Of a stretch of 52,004 nt of DNA, positions 35,408 to 47,670 are shown in pieces. The notes under the pieces are model-generated. The model worked only from the letters and a program-made list of their open reading frames with translations, had not been told where the DNA came from and searched no databases. The position numbers and the translations under genes were made by a program. Position 1 is the first letter of the stretch; each line of letters opens with the position of its first letter. Source of the stretch: Rhizopus sp. PT2906 (taxonomy: Eukaryota; Mucoromycota; Mucoromycetes; Mucorales; Rhizopodaceae); the NCBI GenBank assembly GCA_025529335.1, contig JAMYHX010000300.1, forward strand, positions 1 to 52,004. The letters are read 5' to 3'.

Positions 35408-38400
35408 ATGCAATTATCCCAAACATTTATTTTATTATTATTTGTATACATTATTCAAGGAGAAGTATTATTAAATGCACCTGATATAAACACATTTGAC
35501 ATCAATGGACAACTGGGTTTCATCGGCAACTTTGCAGGAATGTCACTTGTGAATGATACGCTTCAGATTCTCCCATTACTCAACAACATAGTAACACATC
35601 AAGATGATCTATTCAAAAGCACAAATAGTACATTTGATGGAGATATTACTGCTACTTGTTCGCTTCGAGATTCGATCCACTTCTTGGCTGGTTACTTCAA
35701 ATCCATCGCCAACCAGTCCGTAAACTATATTGTGCAATATAATACCGAGACAAATCAATTTTTGCCTCTAGATCATGGCCTCGACGGCCCTGTGCTTTCC
35801 CTTTATTGTGACTTAATAGATAATGTTGTCTATGTAGGTGGGCACTTTACTGCACCTCTTAATACCAATACTAGCTTGTATAGTGGACATGTCGCCATGT
35901 GGCATATGTCTAATAGTTCTTGGGCACCACTGCCTTGGAAAGGGTTGAATGGTCCAGTATATACGATCACTAGAAATATCAAACAAAATACAATACTGTT
36001 TGGTGGACAATTTAATGCGACTCTATCGGATACATCTGATCTGATAAATAACTTTAGTACAAGTCAGCCTATACCAATGAATATGCCTTTAACCGTAATA
36101 TATTCAGCATGCTCAATGCCTCCTATCCTTTAATAATTCTTTATTATAGTCAATATCGTCAGGAAATGGTGCCTTCTCTTCAGATCCAAAGAGCATTGTT
36201 TGTCCCATAAAAGTCTCTCCATACTCGGATAACCAGTCTTGGCTTCTTCAAGATGACGCGCCTGGATATTAGGAAGCAACATTTGCAACACCTATCAGAC
36301 CAACGAACTTTCGACTTTCTAATGTTCTTGCAAGCGAAGAAAGAGGAACTGTTTCTTTCAAGTAAAGGGCGAGCAAAATAGGAGAAAAAGAGAAAAAAAA
36401 AAAGAGAGATATCGCTCCTTAGTATTAATTAATCTTTATTCTCTCTCGTTAGTATTCTCTCTTTAGGTTCTAATGAGTACTTTAACTTGTCCTACACAGA
36501 TCCAACTACCCATCAAACTGTCCAATGCACTTTTGACTGCGTATTATCCAACACTAGCTTCCAAGATTTCACCGTGATGGATTTAATGACGACCAGTGGG
36601 ATTCGAATAAATATCAACTCATGGTATGGTCAAGGCGGTGGATTAGGATATGTTCAAATATATCAGTCAGGTAGAAGCTAAAGATAGAAAAAAAAAAAGC
36701 AATTACTGTTGTATTTTACTAAGCACATGAATCAAACAGACATATCCTTGCATCCATCTATGTTTATTGGCAATAGTACTTGCCAAGGGATTTCCTCAAG
36801 TAGTATAACAGCCACCGGAAGCTGGCAAGAAGTGTATGTCTATGGCTATTATCAAACTGTTCTAGAAGCCAAGATTTCCACTTTTGAACTTGATACGACA
36901 AATACAAGTATTTTATATGAACCGTAATGTTGCATCAAAATATTCTACATTATCTAACCCTCTTTATATGTAGTCATATACCTTTACTTGGTCAATATAA
37001 TATTTATGCAACTACACCAGGATGCGTCGGCAGTACCAACTGCTACCAAAGAACACAAGTAGAGTATCAACTTCAACTTTTACCAGGGCAGTCGATTGTA
37101 GTCTATTTAGACCAGAATGTCTTTGAAGACACTCGTACATTACTCTATTCAGGATTGGTTATGCCAAAATCCAACAATTTCAGGCCATCCATTACCCTTC
37201 GCCCTGCTTCCAACGCGACTATCCAAGGGACAGCTACGATTATGGCAGACAACTTGGATCTTATTAGAAACTCCTCAACAATATTGCCTATCATAAGCAT
37301 CCTGGAATATAACTTGACCTTGGCACAGAACACATCTGCTGTTTCCTGGAAAGCATTAAATGGTAAATAAGTATTTCTTCGAATATCGTAATAGACATCT
37401 TACATACCTTATAGAGCAGCTACCGTTTAATTCTACTGTATACTCTATTGACGCTTCTTCTGGGGATACCATATACATTGGTGGTGAGTTTTTATGTTTA
37501 AACGCTAGTGGTGGCTACAGAAACATCGTATCATATGACTATCTGAGTGGAAGGATGATCTCCTTGAATAGTTCAGGGCTTAATGGGAAAGTTTCAAAGC
37601 TGATATCTTATAAAGAATCCAGTAAGAAAACATGTGATATAAAGAAATATCATCAGATATTGACATTGTTATTCCTCATTAGGACTGTTTGTCGCAGGTG
37701 AATTTAATTCTACAGCCATGTTAAATATCAGTCTCCCTTACATTGTCGAGTATGACATGCAGCAAGACTCCTGGTCTGTCCTGCAGAACGGCGTCAATGG
37801 GCCAGTTAATGAGCTCCTTTTATCTTCAACAAGTGATACCCTTACTCTATCAGGAAATTTCTCATGTCAGTATTTAACTAACAAGCAGTGTATAAAGTGC
37901 GGAGGCGTAGCACAATGGAGTATTCAAAGCAATTCTTGGAAGAATACATCCTCGCTTATCATTGGTGACCTTAAGGCTGTTCTAAGCAATGGATCACAGA
38001 CAGTGCTTATAGGAAACCAACTTAATGCAGAAACATACCGTGCTGACTTTGCTACCTTAGGCTCTTCACAACTGATACCTTATACGTTTGATGATAATGA
38101 TACGTTCTATCCAGTGTATATTACAGCTGGCACAGTCGATAACAAAAATTCTACTTTTGTTTCTGGACATTTTGCAAGTGACAATATCACCAGGATTTTG
38201 GCTTTCTCAAATAACAAATGGGTTCTCATTGATGAAGTTCAAGGATATGTTCGTTCAATGTTGGCAATCAACAACTATCTTTGTGTAGGCGGTAGATTTC
38301 AATCCAACGGAACAACCAGCTTTTCTCTTTATGACATCAATATGAATTTTACAAAAATTCCTATTCATGGCATCTTTTGTAGGTTTATTATCTATAAGGC

Positions 38401-39789
38401 CATGCTCACTTTTTAACACTATTTTGCAGATAATAACCAACCAGGAGCAATAAATGTCATCAAGGCATATCCTGATGGAAAGAGCATCTTAGTAGGTGGT
38501 AGTTTCACAAAAGTAGGCTCTCTTGAATGTGATGCCGTGTGCTTATTAGATATTCGGACACTGCAGTGGAACCGAGTTGCATTTGGCTTGAATGGAACTG
38601 TGTGCGATATGCTTGTATCAAATCGACGAGATATCACTATATTTGGGGACTTTAAAGCTCATCAAAATAATGCGACAGTGTCTAAGCTAAATGATCAAGC
38701 AAATGTCTGGTCAGTAAATACCAATTCACTACCTGGAATTCCTACATCAGCCATCGTGGAAGGAGATAATCATACCTTTATTGTTTCTGGATATATAAGG
38801 TAAGCGCATGAGAAAGCAAATGCTATGTTTACTAAAATGAAGTTCATTACAGGGGTAATAGTAGTAATCAATTCTTTATTGGAACACTTCAAGATACAAC
38901 ATACACTCCACTAAATGACTCTCGTCTGGGATTTGATACTATTATCAATCAGATACTTCTTCTACCTGCATCCGACGCTATTCACAACTATCCTGATGGA
39001 ACAAAAGATGTTCTTCTTGCAGTTGGAGACATTCATATTCTTGGTATAGGTCGAGTCAGCGCAGCTCTATATGATGGCAATGATTGGTTTCCGTATCTTA
39101 CTTCTATTCAGTGGTCAAGAAGGCCGGCGTTAATTCAAGCAGTAGTTCACAAATCGAGTTTTTATACTCCAAGCCCACCTCATCGTAAAGTATTTATACA
39201 TCATATACTCATCATTGCACTCACCTTCTTGTAAGATTATTTGCCTGTAACGGCAGTTGTGCTAATATCTATTGGAATATCAGTCGGAATTCTATTTGCA
39301 ATGAGTACAGCCGGTGCACTCTATGTATTTAAATACCATGGCGCCCAAGACGGACCAGAACCAATGCCTCCTTATGATCGGTTTCTAGATGCACTAGGTT
39401 TGGCAGCAGGAACAAGTTTAGGTGTGACGCCAGCGGTTGCGGCAATTGCAGGACCATCAAATGCTCCAGAAGAGTTGTCGAATAAAGTCGTTTCTTCTGA
39501 ACCGCAGACATCTGGCGCTGCCGCCACCAGTATTGGTATTGTTTCATTTGCATCATTAGCGGCATTAGCAAAGACAAATACATCGTCAATTATTAATGAA
39601 ACACACCCTAAATTATTTTCTGCAAAATACCCTTTTAAAGCTCAAGAGCATGGTGAATTAGACCTAAACGAAGGTGATCAAGTAATAGTAACAGACACTT
39701 CGGATAATGTATGGTGGCTAGGTTACAAAGACGATGGGACAGGGAAGCCTATATCTGGTGTATTTCCAAGTAATTACGTGAAAGCGTAG
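35408..39789 (+). CDS. Rax2-type cell polarity protein with C-terminal SH3 domain (in-frame TAG)
   Basis: Ten exons: 35408-36094, 36150-36361, 36453-36670, 36740-36923, 36974-37362, 37415-37621, 37683-38378, 38430-38799, 38853-39184 and 39236-39789, all phase-consistent. They total 1283 codons. A signal peptide (MQLSQTFILLLFVYIIQG) leads into a long glycosylated ectodomain with Rax2 features: NGQLGFIGNFAGMS, repeated kelch-like units (VGGHF, FGGQF, IGGEF, VGGSF), the discoidin-like SWYGQGGGLGYVQIY, and YATTPGCVGSTNCY. One membrane helix (VTAVVLISIGISVGILFAM, about 1104-1126) precedes a cytoplasmic tail ending in a clear SH3 domain: AKYPFKAQEHGELDLNEGD, NVWWLGYKDD, GVFPSNYV. Rax2 marks growth sites at the cortex. 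Codon 270 (36270-36272) is TAG where family members have Trp in PGYW, so as given the protein would stop early. It may be a pseudogene, a sequencing error or a read-through. Confidence 0.85.
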
Positions 39790-40022
39790 ACAGGAAGCAC
39801 AAAAGTCATTCTAGTTTTAACACTGTGTGTGTGTGTACATTACATTTATACCAATAATAATAAAAAAGGATACAACGTGGAGCTTCCTCTGCAATCCACG
39901 GTTTGTCTTTCTGTATCTATATCGGCTTTTATCACTTTTTTTGATACGCTAACCACTCTATATAAAAAGTGCTATTTATTTTGCTAATGTTGAAATGATC
40001 GTATGCTACAATTAGAAAGCGC

Positions 40023-41483
40023 TCATTCAGTCGCTCTGGCTTTCTTCATTTTAACATCACCTTCTTCCTTGGCTTTTCTCTTTTTACCGGCATTTTTAGG
40101 TGGGGATAATTCACTAGGGCTAAATAGTTGGAGCTCTGTCCCAATTGATTTCACTAAACGCTCTAACACATACCGGGGGTCAATATCTTCTTCATAGTCT
40201 TGTTCATCCATCACTTCATTGTCATGGTCCTCATCAGCTAAACGTCTCTCTTCAAAGTCTTGTGAAGTCATATTCTTGGGAAGATCGTTACGAATTTCAG
40301 AACCAGTCTTGGAGCGAGACCCTCTACCAACACTACGGCCAGCTCCACTAAAAAAGCAAATAAGTACGAATTCTATCAGCAAACAATATAAGCTTACGGT
40401 TTTTTCTTGCCTCTGCTTGCTCGGCCGCTTTTTCTGCCGGCTTCGCTTCTCACCTTTCGAATTTTCCTATCTTTCTCTCTGCACAAGCTTATAAGCAAGT
40501 CATTTGTAGACTTTAAATTATTCCTTACTCTTCGCTAACAGGTTGATCCGCAATCTTTCTCTTTCTATTGGGCTGAGTAGGACTAGGCTCCTGATGCTTT
40601 GTATTCTCTTTATGATAATTTTCATCATGATGAGCTTCATCATCGGTATATTCTGGATGACCAGTATTCTCGTCTTGACCCGCATCTTCATCTTCAACTT
40701 CATCCTCAGCTTCTTCTTCACTCACATCATTTTCGTCGGGTCTAAATAATTCGCATTTAGAAAATATATTCTTTATTCATTTATGCTTTTGTTTACTCTC
40801 TATGCTCCTCATTTTGATTTTCTTGCTTAGGTTTTCTTCTTTTGGTAAGAATGTTCAAAATGATATTTTAGATTACATGAAATATATAAGAAACATGAGT
40901 TTGTCACCAAGCCTTTTTAATTAATCATACCTAGTCCTTTCTGAGTGTGCAGGTTCCGGTTTTTCGTTGTCAGGAATATATCCTTCTTCCCAAGCTCTTC
41001 GAATTCGCTCCTTGTCATCTTCTCGAAGCTCATCCCAGCCACCCATTGCCTCAGGACTGGATAATGTATTTTTCATGTTACTAATCACTTCAGATGTACA
41101 GCATGTCCTGCTATTCCTTAATATTTTATCATTTCAATATAGCCATTCTTTTTACCAATGTCTCCACGTAATTCCTTGAAACCTTTCAACTTCAACGCCC
41201 AAGCGTAATTCCCCTTTCTATAAATGCTATTTTAGCATTGTTTGGCTGATGTTCATAGTTTACTTACTTCAATTCTGCGGTCAGGGCTTGGACATATCGC
41301 TATTGGACCTCTACAATGACTACGATCGCTCTTATTATCGAGCTAAATATATTATTTGTGATACAATGTGTGTCTTTTACCTTTGCATACTGTTTGGTTT
41401 TCATAAAAAGCAAAGAATTCATTAGCCATTTACCCATTTTTGCATCATATGTGCACGCTCCTTACTTCAACGATGTATCCCAT
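40023..41483 (-). CDS. PARP-type zinc-finger nuclear protein
   Basis: Eight exons: 41483-41466, 41389-41381 (9 nt), 41330-41268, 41217-41156, 41107-40931, 40741-40529, 40478-40398 and 40347-40023. They total about 315 aa. The N-terminus reads MGYIVEYAKSDRSHCRGP, then C, KGELRLGVEVERF, WRHWTCCTSEVISNM, matching the PARP-type DNA-break-binding zinc finger. PEAMGGWDELREDDKERIRR is also typical after this finger. The middle is acidic (EEEAEDEVEDEDAG), then basic, GKKK- and RKSGR-rich. The tail has DIDPRYVLERLVKSIGTELQ and a Lys-rich end. No ADP-ribosyl transferase domain is present. DNA binding in the nucleus is inferred. The exact role is unknown. The gene converges with Rax2. Confidence 0.82.
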
Positions 41484-43645
41484 TTTGCTTGTTTTTATTT
41501 GCAAAAGAAAAGTACGCTAAATAGACGAGATTTTATGCAAAGGTTGCTTTTTAATTTATCAAGTATTTTTATGCATTGATTTAAAAAAATTCCATTGATG
41601 GAACAATCCTTTTGTTAAATCATTATGCAATGAAGAACATCTGCATTAATGAATATTCTACTATGAATCCTCTTGAGGCTTTACTACTAATAGGCAGTAA
41701 CGACATGATCTCTATTAACAACACTCAGCTATAAAGCAGCTATTTCAAAAAAGTAAAGTTGCAGTTTTCACTATTTATAGAGCAAAGTCTGAATATGACG
41801 TACTATGTTAGGACAGAAATACAATAGCTTACCATAATGAGAAAATCAACTGTCTGTAATTTCTGGCCACATTTTTGTTGTTTGAGGTGACTGCTAGCAT
41901 ATTATCAACCATGCCTAGATATTTTGATTCTTGATTCACGCAAAGTATTTGATTCATCAAAATATCGTTCAACTTCAGCACAGCTGTATTCAACTGCCTT
42001 ATCATTATGTTCTGTGGCTACCCCCAAGAACCAGATTGCATCTTTTACCCATAGTCTTCATTTATATGTTCTTCGCCCAAAATCTAGCCCTCTTCCTGTT
42101 TTTTCTTTTTTTCTTAGAGACGATGCTCTGCCACATGATTCTTCTCTAAAAAGGAAAATAAAAGTGTATGCAATCAACATCATTCTAGAGTGTCAATTTA
42201 TATAAAGATATACCTCAGCTTTATCAATATTATCAAACACAGGGTCAATGAATCCTCATATGTGTATCAGATATTATGTTTTCAAGATGGCTCTTTGAAA
42301 GGTTACCAGCTTCATATCATGTATCCTTCAAAAAAAGCTAGAATAACTGTAAATTAACAAACAAACAAATAAATAAATATCGTCATATAATGCTGAGAGT
42401 ACCTTTGAAGGCAGTCTACTTGCTAGCGGTTGAGCTGTGGAATAATTGAGGGAATAGATGCTGCTTTAAAGAATTATAGTTATTCTGTGATCGGCTAACG
42501 TCGAAGTCGAGTCTAACGGTTTCTTTATAGTAGTCTAATACAACTTGCACGATTAAATCATTGTCATTGTATTCCGATTTATAGTAATTGAAGAGCAATA
42601 CCGCTTCTTAATAGCAGATTAAGTCATTTCTCAAGCGTATCTTTTGTTCGGCTCTCCCAATCGACGCGTGTCTTAAGTACATACCAGAATTCACGCTATT
42701 CAGTGTTTGCATATGCACCGTTGATTGTTTATGCCCCAAACAATTGAAGATCTTCTATCTTTTCTTCTTTTCACACACGAATCCCTGCATTTCTGATTGG
42801 TTTGCTGTATGCGTCATCTTTCATGAGCTTAACCACATATACCATGGAAAAGACATCCCTTCTTTGCCACACAGACTAGGCTACTGGTCCCTCAATTGAC
42901 TACTTCAACCTTTGAATTAAGTTATACACTCTTTCCAGAAAGTAAATTCGCCTGTGATCGAAAATAAATACACCCATGGTGAGAACAAAATTCATGTTGC
43001 ATGAAATGTAAATTCGTCGTCGCCAAGAACATTTTCGTAATATTAACAGGTGGGCTGTCTTGGAGTTGAAATTAACTTAATATTAGAAATAGCCCTCCAT
43101 GAAATCAGAAGAACATGTAGTCATATTTGACAATGCATATTCTTGAATGGTTACGAGGCAGATTGCTCCATTTTAATTGAGTCCTTTTTTTGCTTCTTTA
43201 CAGCAGTTATTAAGTATCCCTCTGAGTGTTCAAAGATTCACAAATCAAAACTAGCCTGTCCTCATGGTCCTTGCTCTGACTCGCTTGTCCCGCCCTCTTT
43301 GCTCTCTGGCGTGTATATCTGGAACGTTCCCCCAATTGCCTCTTCTTGTGCTCTAGGTTCTCTCTGTCCTCCGTTCCTTTTTTTTTTTTTTTTGTTTAAA
43401 CTATCCTGGGTAGTTATCGCTACTCTCCCCAGAATGCACCTTGGTGGTAAGTAAAACTAATATTAGGATATGTGCTCTAATACTAACATACTTTTTCTCT
43501 CTTTTTCTACATATACTCATTATCTCTCTCTCTCTCTCTCTTTTGACATGATGTCGTTTTATTCAAACATATTTTTCTTTGTCGTCTTTTTACGCAAATA
43601 ATTTTTTTATTTTATGACAACATTTTATAAAATTAATGTCAATAA
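41484..43645. other. Gene-poor AT-rich region
   Basis: No supported gene. Short frames at 41924-42205, 42416-42598 and 43143-43454 lack domains and plausible splice neighbours. A T run lies near 43379-43394, and CT repeats lie near 43522-43540. Confidence 0.45.
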
Positions 43646-44050
43646 TTAATAAAAATACAGTATACCAGTCCTCTTCTTATTACAATTCGACTGTACCTTT
43701 TTTCTCTTTTTGTGCCTTAAAGGGCTTTTAAACTTATATTTTTTTGACAATGATTGCAAGACACGGCCATGAACTGTGTTTATCCTTTGTGAAATGTCAT
43801 ACAGGAACAAGTCATCCTTGTCCAAGGCTACTTCGCGATTATACGTGAGATTTCTGTGCAAGCCTTCAAGACCCATGAGCCTGTATTGGCAAAGGATTTT
43901 GTTTCTTTTTGGTGGATGATTGTACTGATACCAATCACAAAAAACAATTAATGGTTGCATTGGAATTATTTGGCGATAATGAGCCAATTGACATCTTGGG
44001 AAACTATGATTTGAATAATGTATTGCTAACCCTCGCTGACAACCTTTCAT
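43646..44050 (-). other. Unrecognised 134-aa open frame
   Basis: A minus-strand frame with coding-like composition (CDWYQYNHPPKRNKILCQYR, then GLEGLHRNLTYNREVALDKD), ending in a Lys/Arg-rich tail. Upstream the same frame meets a TGA after a short stretch reading DNDFVGGGNAR. I do not recognise a family. It could be the last exon of a decayed transposable-element gene. No splice partner is clear. Confidence 0.25.
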
Positions 44051-45442
44051 CTGGCATTGCCTCCTCCAACGAAATCATTGTCTAAAACGTCAATTCCAGA
44101 GTCATGGGTGGTTGTTAATCATTAAGCCTCTTTTTTATCAGCACCTTTACCCAGAATCAACATATCCCCCTGGACTAGTTTTTCATTTGTATCCCCCATC
44201 AACTGTTTTACTTGTAGCCCTACCCTCTTTATTACTTTTTTTTTAACTTGCATTTACTATCCCAATAGTTCTCGTCATTGTGCTATTGGAATAAAAAGGA
44301 AACAAGACGAATTATTACAATACATTTCTGCTTTTCCGGTTAAATAAAAGGAAGTTTGATTATGTCAAATGAATGATTACCTGCTTCTGCTCTTCTATTC
44401 AAGACTGAAAGTTTCTTTTCTCTAATGAAAAGAAAAAACAATAACAATAGGCAACACCACTACTCATTCATTAGTTGTCTAAGCTACTGACAGCATTTGA
44501 TAAGTGGCTTTCATATATCACCTGGCTCCCCTTGATTAATTATGATACTTAAATACACATATAAGTTTTCTTTATGCTAAATTACTCATAATCGCTTTCA
44601 AAATGAAATAAATAGGGCCTACAGCTTAACAACAGCCATTAAAAAAAGGGAAATGAGCTTTCTATTATTTGTAGTCAATGTATAGATTGAATCGCTTACA
44701 TAGCTTGTTCAGGTACGCATCTAAAACTACACTTTATTCACAAATTATTCGCACACTGATAAAAAAATGATAATTTCAGACAACAAATAATAAAAAAGAG
44801 AGCCCATCAGAAGCAAAAGGATGAATAAATAAATGATTAGTAAATCAGTTATTTACATTGATATTAAATACTTACATTATAAAGGAGAGGATTTATAAGA
44901 GAAAAAGAGAGATAAGAAAAGTGAGTAAACTTATGAAAGAGGTTATTAATATCTTACCCGAAGTGCATTATATAGGCCAGCGATAACTGGTCCGGAGAAA
45001 TAAGAGAAAGAGAGAGAGAGAGCAAGAAAGAGAGTGGATGGAACCAAGTTTGATAAGAACCAAACTATCCCCAGCTAGCACTAGCTACTGTTTTCGATTT
45101 TATGATCTATAATACTACATATCAGTTTCTTACAAGTGGTTCCTTAAATAGAGACGTCGACCAGGAGAAATTTGTAATTTACTTTTCAAGTAAGTTCGAC
45201 TCTAATCGAAGTGTAATTCCTTCCATTTTTGTACTTACTTTATTTAGTAATTCGTACTACTTCAAATCGAGTTTTATGTTATGATGCACTTTTGAATGGC
45301 CGTCAGTGCCTCTCTTATTACACGGAATCATCGGTATCTCAATAACAGAAAAATTAAATTTCTCTTAGCCGACATAGTCTCTAATAAACACGTCTTTTTT
45401 ATTATTATTACAAGGATAGACATTAAGCGGAAATAGCATTCC
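44051..45442. other. Intergenic region containing inverted-repeat copy 1
   Basis: No gene recognised. It holds the left copy of the inverted repeat (44741-44911), GA-rich stretches near 45001-45030, and the promoter of the R3HCC1L-like gene. Confidence 0.5.
44741..44911 (+). repeat. Inverted repeat, copy 1 (about 171 bp)
   Basis: Matches the reverse complement of 48122-48316. The central part is nearly identical, including a 60-bp stretch around GAGAGCCCATCAGAAGCAAA and TAAATCAGTTATTTACATTG. I count two base differences in the core plus a 22-bp gap relative to copy 2. It lies about 530 bp upstream of the R3HCC1L-like start, in plus orientation. Confidence 0.9.
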
Positions 45443-46123
45443 ATGTCAACAGAGAACTTGAAGAAAAAGAATCTGGATTCAAGACAAGTATACATTCCTA
45501 TACACAAACGTAAGGAAATGGTAGAAAAGAATACTACAAAAACATCGTCTACTGCTGAAGAATGTAATCAACAACCTAAACAAAATACAAACATAAGGAG
45601 AAAAGGTAGAGGGCAATTCAAAGCACCAGATATCACCCATACTTGTACAAATATACAAACTTCACCAAATATTGATAATGAGGTATACATTCCTCAAAAA
45701 GACTCCAGGCTTGATCACTAATCAATTCTTAATCGAGTAGGCAGAAAGTAATGATTCTACAAAAGACAGTTCTCAAGAGGATCAAGATATAAACAAAATA
45801 ACATCAATGATGAAAGATACAAGTTTAAACGAAGAGTGTAAGTATAAAATTTTGCTTGATCGCAAATATATATCTTACACAACGCTTAGCTTCAAGAAAA
45901 GAAACGCGTAGACCACGGACTACAGATGTGGTAGCCAGGAGATTAATTGGACATGCTCTAGGAATAAAAATGACCAAGGCTCCTGAGCAGAAACATGTAG
46001 ATGATGCTTTATTACGTACGACTAGAGGTAGGTGAGTTAATAGTAAAGCAACAATTGACTTGATTAACATAAATGATAGAGAGACGTCAACAAGAAAAGG
46101 AATGTATGAATGATAAAAAATGA
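45443..46123 (+). CDS. R3HCC1L-like small basic protein
   Basis: Exons 45443-45682, 45741-45837, 45890-46027 and 46080-46123 give 172 aa in phase. The N-terminal DSRQVYIPIHKRKEM and a second NEVYIPQKD-type match (partly in intron 1) resemble the ALYVP..RR start of R3HCC1/R3HCC1L-type proteins. The C-terminal part, TRRPRTTDVVARRLIGHALG followed by IKMTKAPEQ, resembles a short conserved helix in fungal relatives. No catalytic motif is seen. The family guess is tentative and the function is unknown. It converges with the beta-lactamase-fold gene, with 34 bp between stop codons. The inverted repeat copy 1 lies in its upstream region. Confidence 0.6.
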
Positions 46124-46157
46124 TGATTAAATTGGTTTATTTGTATATAGTATATCA

Positions 46158-47670
46158 TCACGAGTCTTTTTCTTTTTTGACTTGCTCATATAAAGCTTTC
46201 ACCAGTGGTATTGTTCTGCCATCCAGAGGACCGCTTGTTGAGTAACCGTTCATAGCATATGCCAGAGCAATATTATATTTTGAATTATAGATGACTAAAG
46301 AGCCGCCTGAACCTCCACCTCCTCCAAAGTAACCCTCTTCACTAATTCCAAAATAAATAAAAGGGAATTTCATATGGCCACCTCGTAGATAATAGACGGG
46401 AAAGGAAAGGAATTCGTCAAATTCAGCATCTAACTGCTCTGTAAAGTAGTCGAGTGTACTGCTGTTTTGGAACAAATCAGGTTCTTCCTCTACAATTGCT
46501 CTTCCCTTATTGGCTAACATGGCAGCAATCTTAGCCATCTGGTTCTTGTGTGAGAAGTAGAAGAATAAGAGGTATATTACTTACTGAATTAGCATTTGTG
46601 TGACCAGAAATACCAGGAGATTCAACCATCTTATGCTTGAGTTCCTGTCCAATATGGCCCGAGCCTTGGTCAATATGGGTATTTCTAACGATGCGGTTGT
46701 ACATCGTAGCTTTGTTAAACTTATTGATTAAACTCTGTTTGAGTTGAGCAGGGTTTAATAACAATTCAAATAGCTCTTGAAACATTGGCTTTTCATAAAG
46801 CTGGGAAATACGTTCAAGTTCCAGATCCTGTTCCGCAGCAGGTTTGAGATACCACTCAGAGTTCCACTTGATTTTGAAGTCCTTTGCAAAATCATTCAGA
46901 GTTCTCTGCTTTGGATCAACACGTCGAATAATTTCATTCAGATACCATCCTTGGGTGACAGCATGATAAGTTCGAACAGTTTTACCACCAAAGTTGTGCG
47001 GCTGTGTGGCTAGAATATTTGAGAAGCGTGTAGCATTGGTTACATCATCGTAAGACAACGGAACATCCAGTGCAGCAACACCAGCCCTATGATGCATCTA
47101 GTTAATAAGGGTTAGAAAGCTGAAATATCTATGCCTTTAAAGAATTCATACTTACAAGATCCATTAAAGTAACATTTTCTTTATCGCCTTGAGCAAACTC
47201 TGGCCAATAGGTCGCAATTCGTTCTTCGTAAGATAATAAACCTTGTTCCACTAGCTGCGCAACAATAATCGCGTTCTTAGGCAACAAAAATTTTAGGTTT
47301 TAGCTAAATAGGTCAACTACCTGCAGCTTACTAAAAACTTTGTTGATGAAAAAACCATTTGCAGTGTGCTGTTAGTGTATGGGATTTTGGCCATTGGATC
47401 TTTCCATCCGCCATAAAGATCGACCACTTGTTGACCATCGACATAAACTGAGAGTCCAGCACCTACTTCCAACCCATTCTTGAAGTTTTGTAAAAATAAA
47501 TTGTATAGCGACTTGTACTTTTCATCATAATATCCTTGGACAGGGATGTTGTGAGGACAACTATATCCAAAGAGCGCACAGCTGACTGGTAAGAAGCTAG
47601 GCTTTGTACCTGCTTTATATGCTAAGTAGGATACCAAAGGAATAAGTAAACCAGTCAATATTGTGAACAT
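46158..47670 (-). CDS. Beta-lactamase-fold serine hydrolase (class C-like esterase/transpeptidase family)
   Basis: Exons 47670-47332, 47275-47156, 47097-46585 and 46544-46158 give 452 aa. The start at 47670 gives an N-terminal hydrophobic anchor (MFTILTGLLIPLVSYLAYKA). The longer frame upstream is probably 5' leader. The catalytic S-x-x-K is in VFSSTKFL (Ser108-Lys111). LMDLMHHRAGV, YHAVTQGWYLNEIIRRVDP and a Gly-rich EGYFGGGGGSGGS segment near the active-site KTG equivalent all follow the fungal LACTB/beta-lactamase-related family. Such proteins hydrolyse esters or peptides. The true substrate is not predictable, and antibiotic resistance should not be assumed. Membrane attachment by the N-terminus is inferred. 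Inverted-repeat copy 2 is about 450 bp upstream. Confidence 0.88.

Noticed and set aside
13498..36272. Reassignment of TAG as a sense codon, suggested by two in-frame TAGs
   Set aside because: The TM9SF gene ends at a normal TAG exactly where family members end, so TAG is a stop in this genome.
46158..47670. Antibiotic-resistance beta-lactamase acquired from bacteria
   Set aside because: It has several spliceosomal introns, an N-terminal anchor and the layout of the eukaryotic LACTB-like family. Nothing indicates recent transfer or drug resistance.
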